Assembly: GCF_900163965.1 (NCBI RefSeq)
Contig: NZ_FULE01000046.1
Location: 99,423-163,422 of the forward strand
DNA from: Vibrio ruber DSM 16370
GTDB lineage: Bacteria > Pseudomonadota > Gammaproteobacteria > Enterobacterales > Vibrionaceae
Reading direction: 5' to 3'
DNA: 64,000 bases
A model generated the notes under the pieces. The model was not told where the DNA came from, ran no database searches, and saw nothing but the letters and a program-made list of their open reading frames with translations. The position numbers and the translations under genes were made by a program. This document shows, piece by piece, positions 34,884 through 42,784 of this stretch (its first letter is position 1; every line of letters starts with the position of its first letter).

Positions 34884-35912
34884 ATGAGTGATATTAATCA
34901 ACTGACGATTCTTACAACGAATCGGTGTACGGCCTCTTGTGAACATTGTCTGATGAACTCTTCCCGGCAAAGGCGGGAGAAACTGAGCTTAGCAACCATA
35001 TGTGACACGGTTGATCAGTTACTGTCGGCTAGTCGTGATTTTGGACAGGTTATTTTTGCCGGTGGTGAGCCGACATTATTGCGCTCAGAGTTATTGGATG
35101 CTATTGCGTATTGCCATGTGAAAGGGCTGAAAACTCGCATTGTCACCAACGCGTCTTGGGCGAGTAGCCGGCAAACCGCAGAACAGATGATCGAGTCACT
35201 CCGAGAAGCGGGGCTGGCGGAAATTAATTATAGTGTCGATGACTATCATCTGCCTTTTGTGCCGTTCGAACGTGTTGCTAATGCGTGGCGTGCCAGTAAG
35301 AACAAAGGCTTTGAAAGTGTGGTGATTGCCAACTGTTACGGACCGCGATCAACGATCACCCATGAATATATCTGTGCTCAATTGGGCGAAGATATTGCAA
35401 CATTCTGGGATGATAACGGTATGCCGGCCTCGTTGACGAATCCGGCACCGGACGGAACTCGCTATCTGTTGTCGAACGCACATTTGCAACGGCTGGGGCG
35501 TGGCGCAGATATTCCGGATACACAAGTGGTTTTCCCCAAGCATCAGGCGAGCCTGAATATCGCTTGTCCCTGGGCAGTGCGCAGTGCTGCACTGTCTGCT
35601 CAAGGGCACTTGGTGGCTTGTTGCGGCACGGAAGCTCATGGCCATGAGTTTCTCGATTTTGGTGCAGTCAACGATACCAACGTGGCAGAATTGCTGGAAC
35701 GCGGTGATCGACAGTTGGTCGTCCGGGCCTTGCGAAAATTTGGCCCTTATTTCCTGATGCAGTTTGTCCGGGAATTTTCGGATGAGACTCTGTTTCATCC
35801 AAAAACCCGTTACAGCTCGGTATGTGAGATCTGTGAGAACGTCCTTAAAAATCCACAGGCGAGACATATTATTCATACACATTTGGATCAACTTTTTCCT
35901 CTATTTGAATGA
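34884..35912 (+). CDS. Radical SAM enzyme of the peptide cluster
   Basis: 342 aa. The CxxxCxxC cluster motif is CTASCEHC (Cys 15, 19, 22), and FAGGEPTLL is the SAM-binding GGE motif. A C-terminal set of Cys (ACPW, VACCGTE, CEIC) suggests a SPASM-like auxiliary cluster. The core's alternation makes peptide epimerisation (L to D) the leading guess, by analogy with PoyD/OspD of proteusins; C-methylation or thioether formation are less likely because no cobalamin-binding domain is seen and the core has no Cys. The ATG at 34884 is preferred to the adjacent TTG. Its stop overlaps the next start (ATGA). Confidence 0.85.
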   Translation: MSDINQLTILTTNRCTASCEHCLMNSSRQRREKLSLATICDTVDQLLSASRDFGQVIFAGGEPTLLRSELLDAIAYCHVKGLKTRIVTNASWASSRQTAEQMIESLREAGLAEINYSVDDYHLPFVPFERVANAWRASKNKGFESVVIANCYGPRSTITHEYICAQLGEDIATFWDDNGMPASLTNPAPDGTRYLLSNAHLQRLGRGADIPDTQVVFPKHQASLNIACPWAVRSAALSAQGHLVACCGTEAHGHEFLDFGAVNDTNVAELLERGDRQLVVRALRKFGPYFLMQFVREFSDETLFHPKTRYSSVCEICENVLKNPQARHIIHTHLDQLFPLFE

Positions 35913-36985
35913 CTATGCAAAAACTTACCCAATACTTAAGTAACATTGGTTACGCAGATCTATGTAGCTCATTTTTTCCCGGAGCACCTCGTCTGAGTAA
36001 CTGGCTGAATGTTCGTGACAATATTACGGATCCGGTATTACGACGTTTTTATCGATTGTTATTGATCAATGAAGCGGTGGATGACAGTGATTTTCTGCCT
36101 GAAGAAATGGCATGTTTAACACCGTTCATTGCAAAGCAGGTAATTCGTCATGAGCATGGTCAGTTAAAAGCGCAGAATATGTCCCTGTTGGTGGTGATGG
36201 GCAACTGGTTGCTTTTTGAAACACCCAATCCGAATCCGAAGGTCTACTATGGTGATGATTCATTCGGTTTGCTAAGTCGGCTGCGTCCTCAAATGAATGG
36301 CGCAACACTCGATTTATGTGCCGGCCCGGGGGTTCAGTCGATTTATAGTGCGGCGAAAGCATCCCGTGTTGTATCAGTCGAAATTAATCCGGTTTCTGCT
36401 GCAATTGCCGAGATTAACCGGGAATTAAACCAACTGGATCATTGGGATATTCGTGTCGGTGACTTGTATCACGCTTTGCAGCCGGATGAATCTTTTGATC
36501 ATATTGTTTGTAATCCACCTTTATTGCCATTTCCCGACGATATTGAATACCCTTTTGTCGGCCATGGCGGTCATGATGGCTGGGCGGTCTCATGGCAGGT
36601 GTTGGATGGGTTGCCGCATCATTTGAATGATGGCGGACTCGCTCAGATTATCGGGACAACATTAAGTGACGGTATTGAACCTATCATTATGGAGCGTCTG
36701 CGCCAGTGGGCTCGAGCCACGCAGATGGATTGCCATTTATCATTAATTGCTCAGCATCCGCTCAAACCGGGGTGTGAATATTTTGACGGGTTGATTTTTT
36801 CTGCTGCCGCCATGGGCGCTGCGCATCCGAATCAACTTACCGAACGCTTTGAACAATTTTTAGCTGAGTTTCATGTCTCGATGTTGGTCAGCCATGTACT
36901 GTCCGTGCACCCGGGACGCGGTAAAGTGATGGTGACCGATTTCTTCCATGAATCGCGCGGATCATCCGGGCTCTGGTATATCTAG
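35909..36985 (+). CDS. SAM methyltransferase with NPPL motif
   Basis: 358 aa. The N-terminal ~120 residues are a variable helical part. The catalytic domain has the SAM loop LDLCAGPGVQSIYSA (about 134-148), VSVEIN after beta-2, and NPPLLPFP (202-209). The (N/D)PP(Y/F/L) motif is typical of methyltransferases acting on planar nitrogens, including HemK/PrmC, which methylates a Gln side-chain amide. With nine Asn in the core, side-chain N-methylation of Asn, as in polytheonamides, is a plausible job. It is translationally coupled to the radical SAM gene. Confidence 0.8.
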   Translation: MTMQKLTQYLSNIGYADLCSSFFPGAPRLSNWLNVRDNITDPVLRRFYRLLLINEAVDDSDFLPEEMACLTPFIAKQVIRHEHGQLKAQNMSLLVVMGNWLLFETPNPNPKVYYGDDSFGLLSRLRPQMNGATLDLCAGPGVQSIYSAAKASRVVSVEINPVSAAIAEINRELNQLDHWDIRVGDLYHALQPDESFDHIVCNPPLLPFPDDIEYPFVGHGGHDGWAVSWQVLDGLPHHLNDGGLAQIIGTTLSDGIEPIIMERLRQWARATQMDCHLSLIAQHPLKPGCEYFDGLIFSAAAMGAAHPNQLTERFEQFLAEFHVSMLVSHVLSVHPGRGKVMVTDFFHESRGSSGLWYI

Positions 36986-37062
36986 CTGACGCCTGATCGT
37001 CCATGCTTATTTTTCTCTACAGATGACTTTGGTCTCAAGACCTACTGTTCAACGATAAGATT

Positions 37063-38784
37063 ATGGTTATGACTGTGACTGAGCTGATTCATCCCTGTTT
37101 GGTATCTTTCGTGGCACAGCCACGACCCGAAAGTCAGGTGCTCTATATGGCTCCGGAGTTGGCGCTTTCGGAGGATGCTGCCCGTGAGCGTTTTGCATGG
37201 GTGATTGAACCGCAAAAGTCGGATGGGGGTGAAAGCAAGATTTTTTATGCAGAAAGATACGGTGGTATCGGGATGGGATCTCACGGTGGTGGTGCCCGTT
37301 GTGGCTATGACGGAGAAAAATTTCAGCTCAAAGGTATCGGCCCGAATCCATTAGTCGGGGTTATTGATGCCGATAGTCTGAAGCAGAGTAACGGCGAGTT
37401 GACACTTGCTTCCGCGCTGTATGAAATGGTTTGGAGTCGGATTTTACAGCAGTGTCTGCCTTATGGCGTGAATGCCTGTCTTGCGGTTTTAGCCCTCCCG
37501 GATAGCGTCATTTCCGGTCAATCTCGGGCTTTACTGGTGCGAGAATTATTGATCCGTCCCGCTCATTTTGAGCGTGCTGCGGCATTTCGTCACCCCCGGC
37601 CGAGTCCGATTGCCGAGCGGTCGCAAGATGTACGGCGGGTTGCCGCGATGTGTAATCATCTTGCGCCAATCTTACAAGCAACATATTCCCTCGATACGGT
37701 TAAAGCGGCACAGGTTGTGCCAGCCGGGTTATGTCAGTTTGCCTGCCGACAAGCACACCAGTTAGCGTTTGCTCAGTCGCACTTTCTTTATCACAGTCTC
37801 TCTTCATCTAATTTTTCAGTTGATGGTAAATGGCTGGATTTTACGGCTACATCGCCCCTGAATCCGGCTGGTATTTTTTCTGCGCAAGGGATGGATAGTG
37901 CTTGGCTGTCACTGTGGGATCAGGACAGTATTATTGTCGATGTTTTATATTCATTGGTGATGCATTATAGCAAATATCAGCATTTATCCGATGCCACAAA
38001 GCAACATTGGATTGAGAAGATCATTACAACATTCAAGGATGAGCTTCACCAAGCATCCGCTTTGTATTTACTGCAAATGGCGGGAGTTCCGGCGCCGATA
38101 GCGAAAAAAATTGCTGCTGAAGCGGTCAGTATTGATTGGGCACACGCGCTGATTGAGGTGTTAAAAATTCTGCCGGTCTATCTCTGCACAGACGAGCAAG
38201 AGCTGATAAGTCTGGTTGATTTGACTTTCAGTGCGACTGCCCGAGCCGACTGGCCAAAATCATTCATTCAGCAGGAAGCAGTGCAACGCTATTTACAGTT
38301 CCGGGTGCAAGTGTGGCAACTCATCCTCATGACCGCGCAAGCTCTGGATATTTCAGAGCATCACCTACGAATCGGCATGACACTCAGTGCGATTAAGCGG
38401 ACACAAAAACCAGACTATTTTTCATACCACGGCATGATGAATGAAATCGAAACCACACTGAAACAGCATGAGGACTATGCCACTGATAGATGGCAACTGC
38501 TTACCCATTCGCTCAGACAATGCTGTGATGCCCTTGTCGAGAGCGGTGTTTTTTACATGACGTATGAGGCTGGTCTCGATGTGGTTTGTTGGCAAGAAGA
38601 CGGTTACCGTTTGATTTATCATATTGAAAATTATGACTTTTCCGTCGAATATGACAAGCGGCGTGTGTCAATCTCACGTTCGCAGTTAAACAAGATGAGC
38701 AATTCATATCCGTTTTTGAATTCATGTCTCGACTTTTACCGTCACCACCGTGCGGAGCAATACATGAATGGGGAGGTGGGATGA
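37063..38784 (+). CDS. SelO-like (pseudo)kinase-fold protein of the peptide cluster
   Basis: 573 aa. By eye it carries the landmarks of the SelO/YdiU protein-AMPylator fold. These are a Gly-rich GGGARCGYDG (76-84) followed by QLKGIGPNPLVG (88-99, candidate ATP Lys 90), a helix with Glu 121, and SHFLYHSLSSSNFSVDGKW (239-257) with LDF at 258-260. That last part lines up with the SelO motif HGVMNTDNMS...G..IDYG, but with the first catalytic Asn replaced by Ser and DYG by DFT. Its place directly before a HlyC-like gene is the same as MceJ/MchC with MceI/MchD in class IIb microcin clusters, whose pair attaches a modification to the peptide. Its reaction here is unknown. Confidence 0.6.
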   Translation: MVMTVTELIHPCLVSFVAQPRPESQVLYMAPELALSEDAARERFAWVIEPQKSDGGESKIFYAERYGGIGMGSHGGGARCGYDGEKFQLKGIGPNPLVGVIDADSLKQSNGELTLASALYEMVWSRILQQCLPYGVNACLAVLALPDSVISGQSRALLVRELLIRPAHFERAAAFRHPRPSPIAERSQDVRRVAAMCNHLAPILQATYSLDTVKAAQVVPAGLCQFACRQAHQLAFAQSHFLYHSLSSSNFSVDGKWLDFTATSPLNPAGIFSAQGMDSAWLSLWDQDSIIVDVLYSLVMHYSKYQHLSDATKQHWIEKIITTFKDELHQASALYLLQMAGVPAPIAKKIAAEAVSIDWAHALIEVLKILPVYLCTDEQELISLVDLTFSATARADWPKSFIQQEAVQRYLQFRVQVWQLILMTAQALDISEHHLRIGMTLSAIKRTQKPDYFSYHGMMNEIETTLKQHEDYATDRWQLLTHSLRQCCDALVESGVFYMTYEAGLDVVCWQEDGYRLIYHIENYDFSVEYDKRRVSISRSQLNKMSNSYPFLNSCLDFYRHHRAEQYMNGEVG

Positions 38785-39308
38785 ATTTGACCGGTGTGGT
38801 TCGAGAAGGTGATAAGAAAAGATTGATGCTGCTAGGGAGCGTCACCAGTATTCTTTCCCGACATCCGCAGTATGCAAATCGGCCTGTATCGTGGGTACGT
38901 CATCGTGTTGAAGATGCGATTGCACATCAGCAACTTGATCTGTTTTATTATCGGGGAATGCCTGTCGGGTATGTCTCTTGGGCCTATTTGTCCGAGGATA
39001 TTATCGGGCGGATTTTATATAGTGATTATACCCTGCACTGGACTGAGTGGTATGAAGGCGATTACCTATGGATTGTCGATCACTGCATGTTACGTCATTG
39101 CGTTGAGGCGGAAATTATTGCGCAGTTTTGTCAGCTATTTGCCGGACATCGCTTTATTTATTGGGCTTCTCAACTGCCCGAATGTGATCTTATTTTCCGG
39201 TTGGATATTGCGAGACAGCGTATTTCGTCAATGCCGGCCGTACGGTTTATGGAGACGATTTCACGACATCATCGTGATCGGGATGAAGAGGATGAATCGC
39301 TGCGATGA
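38781..39308 (+). CDS. HlyC-type acyltransferase
   Basis: 175 aa, resembling toxin-activating lysine acyltransferases and MceI/MchD. LGSVTSILS ... NRPVSW, LDLFYYRGMPVGYVSWAYLSED and EWYEGDYLWIVD follow the HlyC layout. HlyC uses His 23 and Asp 92. The Asp is kept (EGD), but the position of His 23 is Tyr 31 here, with a His three residues earlier (H28). Either the active site has shifted or the chemistry differs. GGGAGGTGGG precedes the ATG at 38781, which overlaps the stop of the SelO-like gene as ATGA, so I reject the longer frame from 38724. Confidence 0.78.
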   Translation: MNLTGVVREGDKKRLMLLGSVTSILSRHPQYANRPVSWVRHRVEDAIAHQQLDLFYYRGMPVGYVSWAYLSEDIIGRILYSDYTLHWTEWYEGDYLWIVDHCMLRHCVEAEIIAQFCQLFAGHRFIYWASQLPECDLIFRLDIARQRISSMPAVRFMETISRHHRDRDEEDESLR

Positions 39309-40573
39309 ATCGACCGACATTCCGTCAAGAAGCTATTGATGCACAACGAACACCGGTTGCCGGTGACATTATCCTGATCCGCCCTGTTTCCTTTAGTGTG
39401 ATTACGACGGTGGCTGCGTTGATGATGCTCGCGATTATGTTGTTATTTACGTTTGGCAGTTATTCGCGCAGAACCACCGTAGAAGGTATGGTCGTCCCCG
39501 ATAAAGGGATTGTGAAAATTTATCCGCAGCAGACCGGTATTGTGATGCGAAAATTAGTGAGGGAAGGGCAACATGTACAGCAGGGCGATGTGTTGTATAC
39601 CATCTCGACTGAATTACAAAGCGTCAATGGGGATCGCACGCAAGCGGCTATTTTGCACCAGGTGACGCGGCTCAAACAGTCGCTGCAAGAAGAGTCTGAA
39701 AAACTACGCCTGCTCCATCAAGATGAAAACAAAATGCTGCAAGATAAGTTGATTAGCCTCAAACAACAGCGTCAGCGTCTAGATTCACAAATGCAAGCGC
39801 AGCAACAAAGAGTGGTGCTGGCAAAAGAGAGCGTCAAACGTTATCAGCAATTACTGAATCAAAATTATGTGGCTCACGAGTTGTTACAGAAGTATCAGGT
39901 TGATCTGCTTGATCAAAAATTAAAGCTAATGAGTTATCAACGTGAGTTAACCGGCCTTAAGCAGTCAATCAAAGAGGCCGAAAATCAGCGCGACAGCCAG
40001 GTACTCCGCCACCAGAATCAACTGTCACAAATAGAAAGAGACATCATTGATGCGAACCGGACATTGATTGAAATCGAGTCACGTCGCGAGCAGGCTTTTA
40101 CCGCTCCGGTCAGTGGGATTGCCACGGCATTATTGGCAGAACCGGGGCAAAATATCGATACATTGCATCCTATTGCCACCATTATGCCGAGTCATGCCGT
40201 CTGGTTGGCTCATCTTTTTGTACCAAGCTCGTCAATTGGGTTTATCAATCAAGGCGATACAGTCTTAATTCGTTATCAGGCTTATCCTTATCAGAAATTC
40301 GGCCAGTACCGGGCTAAGGTGGCATCTATCACACGAACATCGTTATCGGCAGAGGAATTGTCGCGGAGCCACCTCTCGACGCTGGTGATGACCGAGCGAG
40401 GGGATGAATTTTATCAGGTCACCGCGGCGTTAGATTCGCAAACTATTACAGCTTATGGCCAGTCACAGCCCCTACAAGCGGGTATGGTATTGCAGGCCGA
40501 TATTATGCAAGACAGCAGAAAACTATATGAATGGATTTTTGACCCGCTTTTCAGCCTGACCGGGAAATGGTAG
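39305..40573 (+). CDS. HlyD-type membrane fusion protein
   Basis: 422 aa. One N-terminal membrane helix (about 31-52, VITTVAALMMLAIMLLFTF) precedes a periplasmic part with a split biotinyl-lipoyl-like domain (VKIYPQQTGIVMRKLVREGQ and the later APVSGIATALLAEPGQNI). Between them lies a long coiled coil (about 105-255, rich in Gln, Leu and Lys). It is the periplasmic adaptor joining the C39 exporter to an outer-membrane channel such as TolC, which is not in this window. The start overlaps the previous stop (ATGA). The equivalent in microcin systems is MceH/CvaA. Confidence 0.93.
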   Translation: MNRPTFRQEAIDAQRTPVAGDIILIRPVSFSVITTVAALMMLAIMLLFTFGSYSRRTTVEGMVVPDKGIVKIYPQQTGIVMRKLVREGQHVQQGDVLYTISTELQSVNGDRTQAAILHQVTRLKQSLQEESEKLRLLHQDENKMLQDKLISLKQQRQRLDSQMQAQQQRVVLAKESVKRYQQLLNQNYVAHELLQKYQVDLLDQKLKLMSYQRELTGLKQSIKEAENQRDSQVLRHQNQLSQIERDIIDANRTLIEIESRREQAFTAPVSGIATALLAEPGQNIDTLHPIATIMPSHAVWLAHLFVPSSSIGFINQGDTVLIRYQAYPYQKFGQYRAKVASITRTSLSAEELSRSHLSTLVMTERGDEFYQVTAALDSQTITAYGQSQPLQAGMVLQADIMQDSRKLYEWIFDPLFSLTGKW

Positions 40574-40579
40574 CAAGAT

Positions 40580-42724
40580 ATGGTTTTCTTCGAACGATTA
40601 TCACTTGGTTTAGGTAAGAAACTTCCCATCATTCTTCAGGTTGAAGCAGCGGAATGTGGCCTTGCTTGTTTGGCGATGATTGCCAGTTATTATGGTTACC
40701 ATACCGATCTTGCGATGATGCGCTCTCGCTTTCCGGTATCGCTGAAAGGTACTGATTTGCGCCGGATTATGCACATCGCTCACAGTCTGCAGCTCGGTAC
40801 GCGTGCCTTACGGATTGATTGCGCGAAAATCCCTCAAGTCCGCAAGCCTTGTATTTTGCACTGGAACTTCAACCATTTTGTGGTGCTCAAGGAAATGAAT
40901 CGTAAATATGCAGTGATTTACGACCCAGCCAGCGGTATTCAGAAAGTTTCTCATGAGAAATTCTCACAATGTTATACCGGTGTGGCGCTGGAATTGTGGC
41001 CGACTCAAAGTTTTGAAACGCGGCGACCCAGCGCGCGGATTCGTTTGAGAGCGTTGATTGGACCAATGACAGGGTTGGCCAGGTCGCTCAGCCAGATTGT
41101 GATTCTGGCGTTGGTTCTGGAGATTTTTGCACTTATCCAACCGCTGTTTTTACAATGGGTGATTGATGAAGTGATTGTCAGTGCTGATCGAGATTTACTG
41201 ACGGTGCTGGTGATTAGTTTCGGCTTGCTTTTGGTTATGCAACAGACGATTAGTGCAGTTCGCAGTTGGGCCATGATGTATTTCAGTACATCAATCAGTG
41301 TGCAGTGGCGAGCCAATGTTTTTTCTCATCTGTTAAGTTTACCGATTAAATATTTTGAGCGACGTCATCTCGGCGATGTAATTTCACGTTTTGGTGCTGT
41401 AGAAATTATTCAGAAAACCCTGACTACCTCATTTTTGAGTGCCGTGGTTGATGGCTTGGTTACGGTCATTACGCTTGCGATGATGTTCTTATATAGCTGG
41501 AAGCTCAGTTTTGTCGCGTTAATCACGATGACATTGTACGGTCTGCTCAGAGCGATTTGGTTTCAGCCGTTGCAGCGAGCTACGGAAGAAGAGATTATTC
41601 AGGGAGCCCGGCAACAGAGTTTCTTTTTAGAAACTGTCCGGGGGCTCAAAACCATTAAACTGTTCAATCGACAAAGTGATCGCCGGGAAGGGTGGTTGTC
41701 CCTGTTCATCGGCCAAATCAATGCTGGTTTACATATGCAGAAAATGCAACTGCTGTATCAACAGCTGAATGGGATCTTATTCGGGATTGAAGGGTTAGTG
41801 ATTATCTGGTTGGGTGCATCAATGGTGATTGATAATGTGTTTACTGTCGGGGGACTGATAGCATTCAATGCCTATAAAATGCACTTTGACGGGCGAGTCA
41901 GCGGGTTGATTGATAAATATTTTGAAGTCAGGATGTTGCGGCTTCAGGGTGAACGTCTGGCCGATATCGTACTTGCTGAGCCCGAACAACACGAAGATGT
42001 ACCCTATTTACTGCGGGAAAATGATCAGGTTGCAGCCGATATCCGGTTTGAAAATATTAGTTTCAAGTATGCTGAAGGGGAGCCGATGGTACTTGATGGT
42101 GTCACATTGGATATTCAGGCTGGCGAGTCTGTTGCAATTGTCGGTGCATCGGGGTGTGGGAAAACGACACTGGTTCATATACTGTTGGGGGTGTTAACAC
42201 CTGAGCAGGGACGTATTTGTATCGGTGGTATTGAGCTCGGGCAACTGGGGCATGAGCAGGCGCGGAACTTGATGGGCAGTGTCCTTCAGGATGATGTCTT
42301 ATTTGCGGGCTCCATTGCTGACAATATCTGCTTTTTTGATACCACTCCCGATTTGGAACGGATTACAGAATGTGCCCGAATGGCAGCAGTACATGAGGAT
42401 ATTACGGCCATGCCGATGGGATACAATACGCTGGTTGGTGATATGGGAACGGTGCTTTCCGGTGGCCAGAAACAGCGGGTCTTACTGGCAAGAGCGTTAT
42501 ATAAACAGCCGATTATTCTGGTATTAGATGAAGCAACCAGCCATCTGGATATTCAACGGGAACAGGAAGTGAACGCTGCGGTTGATCAATTACAGATGAC
42601 CCGGCTGATTGTCGCCCATCGACCCGAAACGATCGCTTCTGCCTCACGAGTGGTGACCCTCGCCCAAGGCAAAGTGATCAGTGATTCGGATAATCAGCTG
42701 GTTGCTGAAGTGATGTGCAACTGA
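40580..42724 (+). CDS. C39-peptidase ABC exporter (leader-cutting)
   Basis: 714 aa in three domains. The N-terminal C39 peptidase has Gln 20, Cys 26 (AAECGLAC), His 99 (NFNHFVVL) and Asp 115 (YDPASG), a complete triad. Six membrane helices follow (about 160-430). The ATPase has Walker A GASGCGKTTL, signature LSGGQKQR and Walker B ILVLDEATSHLD. Such exporters cut after a double Gly and pump the released peptide. The precursor offers DDVHGG as the site. It follows hlyD by 6 bases. In its family it corresponds to CvaB/MceG. Confidence 0.95.
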   Translation: MVFFERLSLGLGKKLPIILQVEAAECGLACLAMIASYYGYHTDLAMMRSRFPVSLKGTDLRRIMHIAHSLQLGTRALRIDCAKIPQVRKPCILHWNFNHFVVLKEMNRKYAVIYDPASGIQKVSHEKFSQCYTGVALELWPTQSFETRRPSARIRLRALIGPMTGLARSLSQIVILALVLEIFALIQPLFLQWVIDEVIVSADRDLLTVLVISFGLLLVMQQTISAVRSWAMMYFSTSISVQWRANVFSHLLSLPIKYFERRHLGDVISRFGAVEIIQKTLTTSFLSAVVDGLVTVITLAMMFLYSWKLSFVALITMTLYGLLRAIWFQPLQRATEEEIIQGARQQSFFLETVRGLKTIKLFNRQSDRREGWLSLFIGQINAGLHMQKMQLLYQQLNGILFGIEGLVIIWLGASMVIDNVFTVGGLIAFNAYKMHFDGRVSGLIDKYFEVRMLRLQGERLADIVLAEPEQHEDVPYLLRENDQVAADIRFENISFKYAEGEPMVLDGVTLDIQAGESVAIVGASGCGKTTLVHILLGVLTPEQGRICIGGIELGQLGHEQARNLMGSVLQDDVLFAGSIADNICFFDTTPDLERITECARMAAVHEDITAMPMGYNTLVGDMGTVLSGGQKQRVLLARALYKQPIILVLDEATSHLDIQREQEVNAAVDQLQMTRLIVAHRPETIASASRVVTLAQGKVISDSDNQLVAEVMCN

Positions 42725-42784
42725 AAACTTGCTCACAGAAATGCCGTTGAGGGGGGTGAGCCAGAGATAAGAAAGGAGGCTGCG

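Noticed and set aside
38724..38780. Upstream start for the HlyC-like gene
   Set aside because: It lies inside the previous gene; the ATG at 38781 has a strong ribosome site and an ATGA overlap.
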